This document shows positions 16,494 to 25,020 of a stretch of 40,172 nucleotides of DNA, in pieces. Both the position numbers and the translations under genes were made by a program. A model generated the notes under the pieces. That model was not told the origin of the DNA, ran no database searches, and worked only from the letters and a program-made list of their open reading frames with translations. Each line of letters begins with the position of its first letter. Within the stretch, counting starts at the first letter, position 1. Where the stretch lies: NCBI RefSeq assembly GCF_905372525.1, contig NZ_CAJPPN010000022.1, positions 1 to 40,172 of the forward strand, given 5' to 3'. Source of the DNA: an uncultured Porphyromonas sp. Lineage in GTDB: Bacteria > Bacteroidota > Bacteroidia > Bacteroidales > Porphyromonadaceae.

Positions 16494-17783
16494 CTAGAGG
16501 AGCTTCAGTAGGTCTTGTCCGATGTCTCGGCGGAGCGACTTGCCCTCGTACTGTACCTGCCCAGCTAGATGGTAGCAGGCCTTGAGAGCCTCCTGTAGGG
16601 TGGTGCCGAGGCAGCTGGCGGTGAGCACCCGCCCCCCGCTGGTGACTAGATGCCCCGAGGTGTCACGAATCGTCCCCGAGTGGAAGAGTGCCGCATCAAA
16701 GGTCGGCTCGTGGGGGTAGCTGATGGGGAAGCCCTTGGGATAGTCGTTGGGGTATCCCTCTGAGACGAGTACCACCGTGGCTGCATACTTGGGGCTCTCC
16801 TCTAGCTGGTAGTCGCCTAGGTGTCCCCGAGCCATACGCTCTAGGAGCTCCACAAAGTCCGAGTCGATACGTAGCATCACAGACTCGGTCTCGGGGTCAC
16901 CCATACGGCAGTTGTACTCGATGACATAAGGCTCTCCCCCGACATTCATCAGTCCGACGAAGATGAAGCCACGATAGTCGATGCCCTCGGAGCGTAGCCC
17001 CTGGATCGTAGGGCGAATGATACGCTCCTCGACCTTGTCCATGAAGGCTTGGTCGGCAAAGGGTACAGGGGATACAGAGCCCATCCCACCGGTATTGGGG
17101 CCAGTGTCTCCCTCGCCTATCCGCTTGTAGTCCTTGGCTACGGGCAGGATACGGTAGTCGTGCCCATCTGTGGCGACGAAGACGGAACACTCGATGCCGG
17201 AGAGGTACTCCTCGATGATGACCCGTGCACTGGCCTTGCCGAAGCGACCAGAGAGCAGGAGCTGTAGCTCGTGCTTGGCCTCGCTGAGTGTCTCGCAGAT
17301 GACGACGCCCTTGCCGGCAGCGAGCCCATCAGCCTTCAGTACATAGGGGGGCTGGAGCTGCTGTAGGTACTCTACCGCCTGGTAGTAGCCCGAGCGGTCG
17401 AAGGTGCGGTAACGAGCCGTCGGGATCGCATGGCGCTCCATGAAGGCCTTGCTGAACTCCTTGCTCCCCTCTATCTGGGCACCCACTTGGTCAGGCCCTA
17501 CGATGAGGAGCTCGGTCAGTCCCTCCTTGAGCCGTAGATAGTCCACGATACCACGTACGAGGGGTACCTCGGGACCGACGACGAGCAGATCGATCGCTTG
17601 GCTCCGGATCAGCTCAGCGATAGCAGCGAAGTCGGTGACCCCGACCTCGGGGTGGCAGACGCCATAGCTATCCATGCCTGGGTTCCCCGGAGCTATGTGT
17701 AGGCGGTTCAGTCTTGGGCTACGAGCCATGCGCCACGCTAGGGCATGCTCTCGTCCGCCAGAGCCTAATAGAAGTATATTCAT
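16494..17783 (-). CDS. purD: phosphoribosylamine-glycine ligase
   Basis: The ATG at 17783 (MNILLLGSGGREHALAW) gives 429 residues; the GTG three codons upstream is less likely. PurD ligates glycine to phosphoribosylamine with ATP in purine synthesis. Visible regions are the N-terminal loop GSGGREHALAW, the ATP-grasp parts PYVLKADGLAAGKGVVI and RVIIEEYLSGIECSVF, and the PurD block GDTGPNTGGMGSVSPVPF. The metal-binding region YVIEYNCRMGDPETESV is intact. It starts 43 bp after the dppIV stop on the same strand, so it may be cotranscribed with it although the functions are unrelated. Confidence 0.96.
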   Translation of the reverse strand: MNILLLGSGGREHALAWRMARSPRLNRLHIAPGNPGMDSYGVCHPEVGVTDFAAIAELIRSQAIDLLVVGPEVPLVRGIVDYLRLKEGLTELLIVGPDQVGAQIEGSKEFSKAFMERHAIPTARYRTFDRSGYYQAVEYLQQLQPPYVLKADGLAAGKGVVICETLSEAKHELQLLLSGRFGKASARVIIEEYLSGIECSVFVATDGHDYRILPVAKDYKRIGEGDTGPNTGGMGSVSPVPFADQAFMDKVEERIIRPTIQGLRSEGIDYRGFIFVGLMNVGGEPYVIEYNCRMGDPETESVMLRIDSDFVELLERMARGHLGDYQLEESPKYAATVVLVSEGYPNDYPKGFPISYPHEPTFDAALFHSGTIRDTSGHLVTSGGRVLTASCLGTTLQEALKACYHLAGQVQYEGKSLRRDIGQDLLKLL

Positions 17784-17825
17784 AGAGCTCACTATATATA
17801 TGATGAGACCATCGGCCTAGGGGGG

Positions 17826-19997
17826 CTAAAGATGATCCTTGAAGAAGCGGGTGATCGTAGCGTTGAGGTGTACACGGTCTGCCCCTCGGACGTTATGCTC
17901 GTGCTCGGGATAGATCATGTAGTCGGGGTAGGTACCCGCCTTGACGCAGGCCTCTACGAAGAGCTGGGTATGCTGCCAGAGTACGACGGGGTCTATCGTG
18001 CCGTGGATCAGTAGGAGACGACCCTTGAGGTCCTTGGCACGCAGGGTGAGGTTGGAGGCCTTGTAGCCCTCGGGGTTCTCCTGAGGAGTGTCCATGTAGC
18101 GCTCTCCATACATCGCCTCGTAGCGACTCCAGTCCATCACGCCCCCGCCAGCGACACCGACCTTGAAGACCTCTGGGTGGGTCAGCAGGAGGTTGGTCGC
18201 CATGAAGCCACCATAGCTCCAGCCGTAGACTCCGATACGGGTAGCATCTACATAGGGGAGGGTCTTGAGGAAGGCCACTCCCTGCATCTGGTCAGCCATC
18301 TCGTTGACGCCTAGCTGACGATGGATGACCTGCTCAAAGGCTGCCCCACGGGCTGCCGAGCCACGACCATCGACGGTAAAGATCACATAGCCCTGTGTCG
18401 CCATATAGAGATCCCACCCGAGGCTCCCTGCGTGGAAGCGGTTCTGCACGAGCTGTGCATGAGGACCATTGTAGACGTAGACGATCGTGGGGTACTTCTT
18501 GGAGGGATCGAGGTGGGTAGGCTTGATGAGGCGATAGTGTAGAGGGGTCTTACCATCGGCAGCTGTGATGGTGCCGAGGACGATCTCTGGGGTATCGAAG
18601 CCTGCCACTGGATCCTTGGACGTGTAGAGGGTAAGTTCCTTGCCCGTAGCTGTGGCGACGAGCCTATTCTGACGCACCTCGTGGAGTGCCTCGTAGGTGT
18701 CCAGTAGGTAGCGTCCATTGAGGGAGGCTTGTGCTACGTGCCACCCAGCCTGAGGGGTCAGGAGCTTCTTGCCCTTGCCCTCGATGCCGATGCGGTAGAC
18801 GACACGATTGATAGGGCTCTGCTCGGTGGAGGTGTATAGGAGGGTCTTGCCTCCGTCTGCGAAGCCTAGGAAGTCCGTGACCTCATAGTCGCCCCGGGTG
18901 ATCTGCCCGAGGAGTCGGCCACTCGTGCTGTAGCGGTAGAGGTGCGAATAGCCATCTCGGCGGGTCTGCCAGATGAACTCCCCTGGACGCCCAGGGATGA
19001 AGTGTAGGGGGTGCTGGGGCTCGATATACTTCTCGTCTTCCTCTACGAAGAGGGTAGCGAGGTTTGCTCCCGTCTGTGGGGAGTAGCTCTTGAGCTCCAT
19101 GCGGTTCTGCTCCCGATTGACCTCTGCGATGTAGAGGGTCTTGCTGTCGGGAGCCCACGAGAGGTTCGTGAGGTACTTCTCCTTGGGTTCGCCTGTCTGC
19201 AGGTAGGTCGTTGTACCCGAGGCAAGGTCGTAGATGCCTACGGTGACGTGGTGGATCGGCATACCAGCCATAGGGTAGTAGAGATCCTGTCGGGTCGCCT
19301 TGCGTACGTTAGTGTGTACGATGGGATAGGGGGCGACCATGCTCTGATCCATTCGGTAGAAGGCTAGCTTGCTCCCGTCAGGGCTCCAGAAGAGCCCTCC
19401 ATGGATGCCGAACTCATTCTGATGCACTGTGCGTCCATAGACGAGGGTGGGACTACCATCACGAGTGATCTGTCGCTGCTGGGGCTCTAGTCCAGCGAGG
19501 TAGATGTTGTTCTCCTTGACTACGGCAGCTACCTTAGCTGTGGGGGAGAGGACAAACTCTTGCTCGCCCTTCGTATCCTGCTCGAAGGTAGCTAGGAGCT
19601 CACGTGTGCGAGGGTCGATGATGTGGTGCTTCTTGGCATAGGTGATGTGTAGGAGGTTCTGCTCGCGCCCTACGACTTGTAGGGGGGAGAAGTACTTGGC
19701 AGGTCGGTCTTTCTTCGCCTCACCGATTAGGGCGAGTAGCTCGTCTTGGTTGAGGAGGGTGTGCTCGGTGCGCTTGGCTCCTGGGGTACCGATCTTCAGG
19801 TCTGTCCCCTCGATGTAGATATAGTCATTGCCTAGCCACTGTAGAGCTCTCAGTGAGGTAGGACGTAGCTGGCTGGGGGCTCCAGAGGTGTACTCCTCTA
19901 GGGTGGGAGTACGTCGGGTCTCCTGGGCCGTGAGCTGGGGGCCCGTGAGGGTCGCGGGGATCATCGTGAGCAGCGTGACGAGCGTTCTTAGTTTCAT
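17826..19997 (-). CDS. dppIV: dipeptidyl peptidase IV (S9 family)
   Basis: The ATG at 19997 gives 723 residues, which I recall as the exact length of P. gingivalis DPP IV. The protein removes X-Pro dipeptides from peptides in the periplasm. An N-terminal signal peptide ends near LTAQ. A beta-propeller region follows, with the conserved segments VHQNEFGIHGGLFWSPDGS, LAFYRMDQSMVAPYPIV and MAGMPIHHVTVGIYDLASG. The C-terminal alpha/beta hydrolase has the nucleophile in GWSYGGFMA (Ser about 593), Asp in HGTIDPVVLWQH and His in YPEHEHNVRG. Peptide feeders such as Porphyromonas use it with other peptidases to make dipeptides. A -7 box lies at 20031-20038. Confidence 0.95.
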   Translation of the reverse strand: MKLRTLVTLLTMIPATLTGPQLTAQETRRTPTLEEYTSGAPSQLRPTSLRALQWLGNDYIYIEGTDLKIGTPGAKRTEHTLLNQDELLALIGEAKKDRPAKYFSPLQVVGREQNLLHITYAKKHHIIDPRTRELLATFEQDTKGEQEFVLSPTAKVAAVVKENNIYLAGLEPQQRQITRDGSPTLVYGRTVHQNEFGIHGGLFWSPDGSKLAFYRMDQSMVAPYPIVHTNVRKATRQDLYYPMAGMPIHHVTVGIYDLASGTTTYLQTGEPKEKYLTNLSWAPDSKTLYIAEVNREQNRMELKSYSPQTGANLATLFVEEDEKYIEPQHPLHFIPGRPGEFIWQTRRDGYSHLYRYSTSGRLLGQITRGDYEVTDFLGFADGGKTLLYTSTEQSPINRVVYRIGIEGKGKKLLTPQAGWHVAQASLNGRYLLDTYEALHEVRQNRLVATATGKELTLYTSKDPVAGFDTPEIVLGTITAADGKTPLHYRLIKPTHLDPSKKYPTIVYVYNGPHAQLVQNRFHAGSLGWDLYMATQGYVIFTVDGRGSAARGAAFEQVIHRQLGVNEMADQMQGVAFLKTLPYVDATRIGVYGWSYGGFMATNLLLTHPEVFKVGVAGGGVMDWSRYEAMYGERYMDTPQENPEGYKASNLTLRAKDLKGRLLLIHGTIDPVVLWQHTQLFVEACVKAGTYPDYMIYPEHEHNVRGADRVHLNATITRFFKDHL

Positions 19998-20030
19998 TGT
20001 TCTTGAGCGTATGTAGTATTTGCGTATGAG

Positions 20031-20038
20031 CAAAGATA
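20031..20038 (-). promoter_or_regulatory. -7 box for dppIV
   Basis: Minus-strand TATCTTTG, 34 bp upstream of the chosen dppIV ATG. It supports rejecting the longer start at 20033. Confidence 0.65.
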
Positions 20039-20212
20039 GCTATTCTCACTGGCTTATCCACGGGGTGAAGGTGGAGGAAAAAGCTTATCCCGGGTGACCG
20101 TCCTCCTACCGATAGTATGAATAAGGTATGCAGGGGCGGTCAGAGCCCCCGCCTAGACCTGCCGAGGGGGGCTGTTGCCTCCCCTGCGGGGCGAGAGCCA
20201 GCAGGCGGTGGG

Positions 20213-20635
20213 CTACTCTAGGGAGCAAGTAGCTGAGCACTTGCGGGTCTCATCCACCCGACACCTGACGAGGCGGATGCCTGTCCCCTCGAGCTGCTGT
20301 GGACCGATGACGTGGACGAGGTGGTGAGCGATGTGCTCGGCGGTGGGGTTGAAGGGCACGATGCAGAGGTCCTCTGCTGCGATGCGCTGGAGCTCGGGGA
20401 GGAGTGGATCCTCCTGCCAGATCATGGTACGATGATCCCAGTGCTCCTCGAGCCACTCGCACAGACGATCATTGATCTCGCCGAAGTCTATGACACGCCC
20501 TAGCGCATCGAGGCTACTGGCCTCACAGACGAAGTGTATGCGGTAGTTGTGCCCGTGTAGGTGTCGGCACTTGTTCTCGTGCCCTACGACACGATGCCCC
20601 ATACTGATGTCGTGATAACGCTCTGCTGTGATCAT
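20213..20635 (-). CDS. queD: 6-carboxytetrahydropterin synthase (QueD family)
   Basis: This 140-residue protein is a QueD/PTPS-family enzyme, which turns dihydroneopterin triphosphate into 6-carboxytetrahydropterin in queuosine synthesis. Zinc ligands His14, His27 and His29 and catalytic Cys23 appear in MGHRVVGHENKCRHLHGHNY. VIDFGEINDRL and PFNPTAEHIAHHL are the other conserved blocks. No other queuosine gene lies beside it. A folate-pathway PTPS role is possible but less likely. No riboswitch-like fold was found in the short leader. Confidence 0.92.
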   Translation of the reverse strand: MITAERYHDISMGHRVVGHENKCRHLHGHNYRIHFVCEASSLDALGRVIDFGEINDRLCEWLEEHWDHRTMIWQEDPLLPELQRIAAEDLCIVPFNPTAEHIAHHLVHVIGPQQLEGTGIRLVRCRVDETRKCSATCSLE

Positions 20636-20684
20636 TGATCGTCCTCCTTGATTGCTTGGTTACTAATCATTACTATCTGAGACA

Positions 20685-20715
20685 CAAAGATACATCATCT
20701 GTACTACCTAGCGAA
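20685..20715 (-). promoter_or_regulatory. promoter of queD
   Basis: Minus-strand -7 box TATCTTTG (20685-20692) with TTCG exactly 19 bp upstream, one mismatch from the -33 consensus TTTG. It lies 50 bp before queD. Confidence 0.65.
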
Positions 20716-20795
20716 GGGGGGGAGTCTCGTGCGCCACCACGCACGCTCCTCTATGTGGGCTCCTCTCGTCCGTAGTGTCCTCGGGGAGGGGGAGG

Positions 20796-20837
20796 GGAAA
20801 AAAAGAAGACCCCGAGCTTGTACTTCGCTCGGGGTCT
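20796..20837 (-). terminator. rpmE2 terminator
   Basis: Read on the minus strand, stem AGACCCCGAGC/GCTCGGGGTCT (11 bp, 9-nt loop) is followed by TCTTTTTTTT, a classical Rho-independent terminator 36 bp after the L31 stop. Confidence 0.9.
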
Positions 20838-20872
20838 CTATGTCCTGTCCCTATAGTAGGGTACGGTATGTC

Positions 20873-21124
20873 TTACTTCTTACGGCTACCGTAGCGGCTC
20901 ATGAACTTGTCTACACGACCAGCCGTATCGACGAGCTTAGCCTTACCCGTGAAGAAGGGGTGTGAGGTGCTAGAGATTTCTACCTTGATCAGAGGATACT
21001 CTACACCGTCGACGACGATAGTCTCCTTAGCGGGCATTGTGGAGCGAGTGATAAAGATGTCTTCGTTGGACATGTCCTTGAACACCACGGGACGGTAGTT
21101 CTCAGGATGGATTCCTTTCTTCAT
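20873..21124 (-). CDS. rpmE2: ribosomal protein bL31, type B (zinc-independent)
   Basis: This 83-residue protein has the type B L31 features MKKGIHPENYRPVVFKDMSN and SHPFFTGKAKLVDTAGRVDKF. It has no cysteine at all, so it is the zinc-free paralogue. In many bacteria the type B gene is induced by zinc shortage, but no Zur-like site is seen here. The promoter instead looks strong and constitutive, so this may be the only L31 of the organism. Monocistronic with its own terminator. Confidence 0.96.
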   Translation of the reverse strand: MKKGIHPENYRPVVFKDMSNEDIFITRSTMPAKETIVVDGVEYPLIKVEISSTSHPFFTGKAKLVDTAGRVDKFMSRYGSRKK

Positions 21125-21198
21125 TATTCTTCGTTATAACGTTATTTTGTCTTGTCTCTTACTACTTTGTGGTAACTGTATAGGAGCGTAATGGACTG

Positions 21199-21229
21199 CA
21201 AATGTACAGATAATTTATTGAATATCAAA
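21199..21229 (-). promoter_or_regulatory. consensus promoter of rpmE2
   Basis: Minus-strand TTTG (21226-21229), exactly 19 bp, then TACATTTG (21199-21206). This is a perfect match to the Bacteroidota TTTG-N19-TAnnTTTG promoter and the best one in the window. The leader is about 70 nt. Confidence 0.85.
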
Positions 21230-21304
21230 GCCCGTACCTGCACTCCCTCCCTCGGCGCACCCCTCTGTTCCCTCCCGAGCCTAGGGTCATCCTGGGGCTG
21301 GGGG

Positions 21305-21799
21305 CTAGGACTGATGGGGTACGTACTTACGCTTGCCACTCAGCTCACTGATGTCGATGCGAATGATCTCGGTGCGGTGGAAGGACTTCTCGACGTACTG
21401 CTGCCCTAGCTCCATATCCTCGGGGCAAAGCTTCTCCAGCAGGAGGTGAAGGGCATGCATACGCTCCTCGGCGGGGAGGTCTAGCTGTGCTCGACCACGG
21501 AGGATCACGCTCTCGTACTCGGTGGTGAACTTGCTCGGGAGCAGGTGTACACGTCCGATGATGCAGAGGGATACCTCGCTATGGGCACGTAGGGCACGTA
21601 GCTTCTTGCCCTCGGGGGCACAGTGGATATAGATGCGCTCCCCCTCGTCCCAGATGTGGTTGATGGGGATACCGTAGGGCTTCCCCTCCTCGTCGATCAT
21701 AGAGAGGACGGCATACTCCGCAGTCCTCAGGAGCTCGAGGGCTCGGGTTTCGTCTAGGAGGCGATCCCGGCGCCTCACCTCATCATTGTTGTACTTCAT
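21305..21799 (-). CDS. pyridoxamine 5'-phosphate oxidase-like flavoprotein (NimA-like)
   Basis: This 164-residue protein has the split-barrel flavin-binding fold. The block ALELLRTAEYAVLSMIDEEGKPYGIPI and the following YIHCAPEGKKLRALRAHSEVSLCIIG are typical. Length and motifs resemble the NimA group of nitroimidazole-resistance proteins and general FMN-binding 'PNPOx-like' proteins. It is not pyridoxal-phosphate synthase PdxH. Sequence alone cannot tell whether it reduces nitro-drugs. No promoter was recognised and it appears to be a single gene downstream of nothing on its strand except infB. Confidence 0.82.
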   Translation of the reverse strand: MKYNNDEVRRRDRLLDETRALELLRTAEYAVLSMIDEEGKPYGIPINHIWDEGERIYIHCAPEGKKLRALRAHSEVSLCIIGRVHLLPSKFTTEYESVILRGRAQLDLPAEERMHALHLLLEKLCPEDMELGQQYVEKSFHRTEIIRIDISELSGKRKYVPHQS

Positions 21800-21951
21800 C
21801 TCGATGTGATTTTGTCCCTGCTAAGGTACTAAATCCTCCTCGTTCTAGCTGGCTACGGCATCCCTAGATCGTCCCTGCCCGAGGGGCTCCCTATATATAA
21901 TAATGTATAGGATATCTCAGAGACCCGCGAGGTGAAGGCGGGGAAATGTAG

Positions 21952-22001
21952 GGAGGCGGTAGCCCTCTCCCGCAGACGAGGGAGAGGAGTCTACCGCCTC
22001 C
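21952..22001. terminator. terminator-like hairpin after infB
   Basis: An outer stem GGAGGCGGTAG/CTACCGCCTCC and an inner stem CCTCTCCC/GGGAGAGG form a long hairpin 26 bp after the infB stop. The minus-strand side has only a short T run (CTACATTTCC). Confidence 0.55.
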
Positions 22002-22026
22002 TTGGGCTTAGGATCGGGGCAAAGGC

Positions 22027-24993
22027 CTAGTCTAGGGTCTTCTTGATCTCGATCTCTTCGTAGGCCTCGATGATGTCGCCGACCTGGATGTCGTTGTAGC
22101 CCTCGATGTTCAGACCGCACTCCTGACCCATGACGACCTCCTTGGCGTCGTCCTTGTATCGCTTGAGTGAGCCGAGCTCCCCAGCGTACTTGACGATACC
22201 ATCACGGATGAGGCGGATCTTGTTCGTGCGCTTGATCTTACCCTCGACGACCATACAGCCAGCGACGGTACCAGCACCGGTGATCTTGAAGGTCTGCTGT
22301 ACCTCCAGATTGGCCACGACGTTCTCCTTGATCTCAGGCGAGAGCATCCCTTCCATAGCGGACTTGATGTCCTCGATGGTGTCGTAGATGATGGAGTAGG
22401 TACGTATCTCTACACCCTCGCGGTCGGCTAGGCGACGGGCGGCCTGACTGGGGCGCACCTGGAAGCCCAGGATAATAGCCGAGGAGGCAGAGGCTAGTAC
22501 CACGTCGCTCTCGGAGATCTGTCCGACACCCTTGTGGATGACATTGACCTGGATCTCCTCGGTGGAGAGACGGATGAGGGAGTCGGAGAGGGCTTCGATA
22601 GAGCCGTCCACGTCGCCCTTGATGATGACGTTGAGCTCCTGGAAGTTCCCGAGGGCACGACGACGAGCCAGCTCGTCGAGGGTAAGGCCCTTCTTCGTCC
22701 GGGTATCCTGCTCACGCTTGAGCTGCTCACGCTTGCTGGCGATGCTACGTGCTTCCTGCTCGGTCTCCATGACGTTGAAGGTCTCACCTGCGGCTGGTGC
22801 GCCGTCCAGACCGAGGATGAGGACAGGTGCGCTGGGGCCTGCCTCATTGACCTTCTTGTCACGCTCGTTGAACATAGCCTTGACGCGTCCGTAGTGCGTC
22901 CCCGCTAGGACGATATCCCCCTGATGTAGGGTACCGTTCTGCACGAGTACCTTGGCTACGTAGCCACGTCCCTTGTCCAGTGAGGAGTCGATGATCGACC
23001 CTACGGCACGGCGGTTGGGGTTCGCCTTGAGCTCTAGGAGCTCGGCCTCTAGGAGCACCTTCTCCAGTAGGGCATCGATGTTGATCCCCTGCTTGGCAGA
23101 GATCTCCTGGCACTGGTACTTACCGCCCCACTCCTCGACGAGGTAGTTCATGGCAGCGAGCTGCTCACGTATGCGGTCGGGGTTAGCCCCGGGCTTGTCG
23201 ATCTTGTTGATGGCGAAGACCATGGGGACACCAGCTGCGGCAGCGTGGTTGATTGCCTCCTTGGTCTGGGGCATCACGTCGTCGTCAGCAGCAACGATGA
23301 TGATGGCGATATCTGTGACCTTAGCACCACGGGCACGCATAGCGGTGAAGGCCTCGTGACCTGGCGTATCTAGGAAGGTGATGCGCTTGCCGTCGGCGAG
23401 CTTGAGGCTGTAGGCACCGATATGCTGCGTGATCCCCCCAGCCTCACCTGCGATGACGTTCGTCTTGCGCAGGTAGTCTAGGAGTGAGGTCTTACCGTGG
23501 TCTACGTGTCCCATCACGGTGACGATCGGGGCACGTGTGACGAGGTCGGCCTCGTCGTCTACCTCGTCCTCGTGGGCAACGGCCTCGACGACCTCGGCAC
23601 TGACGAAGTCCGTCTTGAAGCCAAACTCCTCAGCGACCATATCGATCGTCTCTGCGTCCAGACGCATATTGATCGATACCATCAGGCCAATGCTCATACA
23701 CGTAGCGATGACCTGAGTGACGGGTACGTCCATCATGTTGGCGAGGTCACTGACGGTCACGAACTCGGTGAGCTTCAGTGTCCGGCTCTCTGCCTCGCTA
23801 CGCTCCTGTGCGTCGAGGGCTGCCGAGCGGGCGGCATCACGCTTGTCACGGCGGTGCTTAGCGGACTTGGCTCCCTGCTGGTTCTTGCCCGTGAGGCGGG
23901 CGAGGGTCTCCTTGACCTGACGCTGGACATCCTCGTCGGTGACTACGGCCTTCTGTGGAAGTTCCTTCTGTCGCTTAGCCTTGCGTCCCGTCTTCTGTGC
24001 TTCGCCAGAGCCCTGACCTGAGCGTGGGGAGCGAGCGTTGGGGTCAGCGGAGCGACCGCCACCGGGCTGGTTGCCACCGCCCTTCTGTCCGGGCTTCTTT
24101 GCCCCGAGCTCGGCGGCCTTTGCGGCCTCGGCCTTGACGTCTACGGGGCCCTTGCCTACACGGGTGCGCTTACGGCTCTTGTCGTTTGCCTTGCTCTTCT
24201 TCGCTGGGCGGGTCGAGTCATTGATGGCGTTGAGGTCAATCTTCCCGACGACGTTGAAGCTAATGTTCACCGAGGCCGTCGAGGGGCGGAAGACCTCTCC
24301 ATGGGGCTCTGTCGGTGTGGGCTTGTCCTCCGTGGCGGGCTTGCTCTCGGGGCTCTGCTTAGGTTCGCTCTTAGACTCGCTCTTGACCTCACTCTTAGGC
24401 TCGCTCTTTGGCTCTTCCTTCTGTGGGGCAGAGGGCTCGGCCTTCTTCTCGGGCTCGGGCTGAGGCTTGACCTCTGCCTTGGCCTCTGCCTTGGCCTCGG
24501 GCTTGGGCTCCGCCTTCTTCTCGGGCTTAGGTTCTTCCTGCTTGGCGACCTTAGCCTCGGGCTGAGGGGCCGGCTTGACCTCTGCCTTGGGCTCTTCCTT
24601 CGCCTCAGGCTGAGGGGCAGGCTTGGGCTCGGCGGGCTTGATAGAGCCCTTGATGTTGAGGCTCGGACGACGGTCCTCGGGGACGACCGTGTCGATATGG
24701 GTGACCTCCCGGGGCTTCTTCTCGGGGGCTTCCTGGGCAGGACGTGGCTCCTGAGCACGCTCCTTGGTAGGGGCAGGGCTCGTGAGCTTGGCGAGGATGG
24801 CCTCTAGGCGATCCTTACCGAGGTGCTTGCCGTGCTCCTGGATGAGCTGGGACGCTAGGTCCAGCGAGACCTTGGTATTGGGGTTCACGGCCTCTGCGTT
24901 GGGGAAGCCTCTGCGCTCCAGCGAGTCCTTCAGGGAACCAACACCCACGTTGAGCTCCTTAGATAGGATGAATAGCTTTATCTCCTTTGGCAT
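22027..24993 (-). CDS. infB: translation initiation factor IF-2
   Basis: This 988-residue GTPase brings initiator tRNA to the 30S subunit. The N-terminal IF2-N domain (about 1-55) is followed by a long linker (about 60-400). The linker is rich in Pro, Ala, Lys and Glu, with near-repeats such as KPAPQPEAK and SEPKSEVKSE, then Arg/Gly-rich stretches. A second IF2-N-like segment precedes the G domain, with GHVDHGKTS (about 492), DTPGHEAF and NKID. C-terminal domains II-IV carry NVIIKGDVDGSIEAL and end with IEIKKTL. It is last in rimP-nusA-infB, 27 bp after nusA. It is longer than E. coli IF2, mostly in the linker. Confidence 0.97.
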   Translation of the reverse strand: MPKEIKLFILSKELNVGVGSLKDSLERRGFPNAEAVNPNTKVSLDLASQLIQEHGKHLGKDRLEAILAKLTSPAPTKERAQEPRPAQEAPEKKPREVTHIDTVVPEDRRPSLNIKGSIKPAEPKPAPQPEAKEEPKAEVKPAPQPEAKVAKQEEPKPEKKAEPKPEAKAEAKAEVKPQPEPEKKAEPSAPQKEEPKSEPKSEVKSESKSEPKQSPESKPATEDKPTPTEPHGEVFRPSTASVNISFNVVGKIDLNAINDSTRPAKKSKANDKSRKRTRVGKGPVDVKAEAAKAAELGAKKPGQKGGGNQPGGGRSADPNARSPRSGQGSGEAQKTGRKAKRQKELPQKAVVTDEDVQRQVKETLARLTGKNQQGAKSAKHRRDKRDAARSAALDAQERSEAESRTLKLTEFVTVSDLANMMDVPVTQVIATCMSIGLMVSINMRLDAETIDMVAEEFGFKTDFVSAEVVEAVAHEDEVDDEADLVTRAPIVTVMGHVDHGKTSLLDYLRKTNVIAGEAGGITQHIGAYSLKLADGKRITFLDTPGHEAFTAMRARGAKVTDIAIIIVAADDDVMPQTKEAINHAAAAGVPMVFAINKIDKPGANPDRIREQLAAMNYLVEEWGGKYQCQEISAKQGINIDALLEKVLLEAELLELKANPNRRAVGSIIDSSLDKGRGYVAKVLVQNGTLHQGDIVLAGTHYGRVKAMFNERDKKVNEAGPSAPVLILGLDGAPAAGETFNVMETEQEARSIASKREQLKREQDTRTKKGLTLDELARRRALGNFQELNVIIKGDVDGSIEALSDSLIRLSTEEIQVNVIHKGVGQISESDVVLASASSAIILGFQVRPSQAARRLADREGVEIRTYSIIYDTIEDIKSAMEGMLSPEIKENVVANLEVQQTFKITGAGTVAGCMVVEGKIKRTNKIRLIRDGIVKYAGELGSLKRYKDDAKEVVMGQECGLNIEGYNDIQVGDIIEAYEEIEIKKTLD

Positions 24994-25020
24994 ATACTCT
25001 GTTCTCTTCCTCTTGTTTGG

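Noticed and set aside
17805..17812. GAGACCAT after an ATATAT run, resembling an IS end
   Set aside because: Only eight bases match, two extra bases separate it from the AT run, and no partner end is nearby.
20636..20684. preQ1 riboswitch before queD
   Set aside because: The leader is under 50 nt and I see no H-type pseudoknot pattern.
24267..24807. Long open frames on both strands over the infB linker
   Set aside because: They are shadows of the biased Lys/Pro/Glu codons in the linker.
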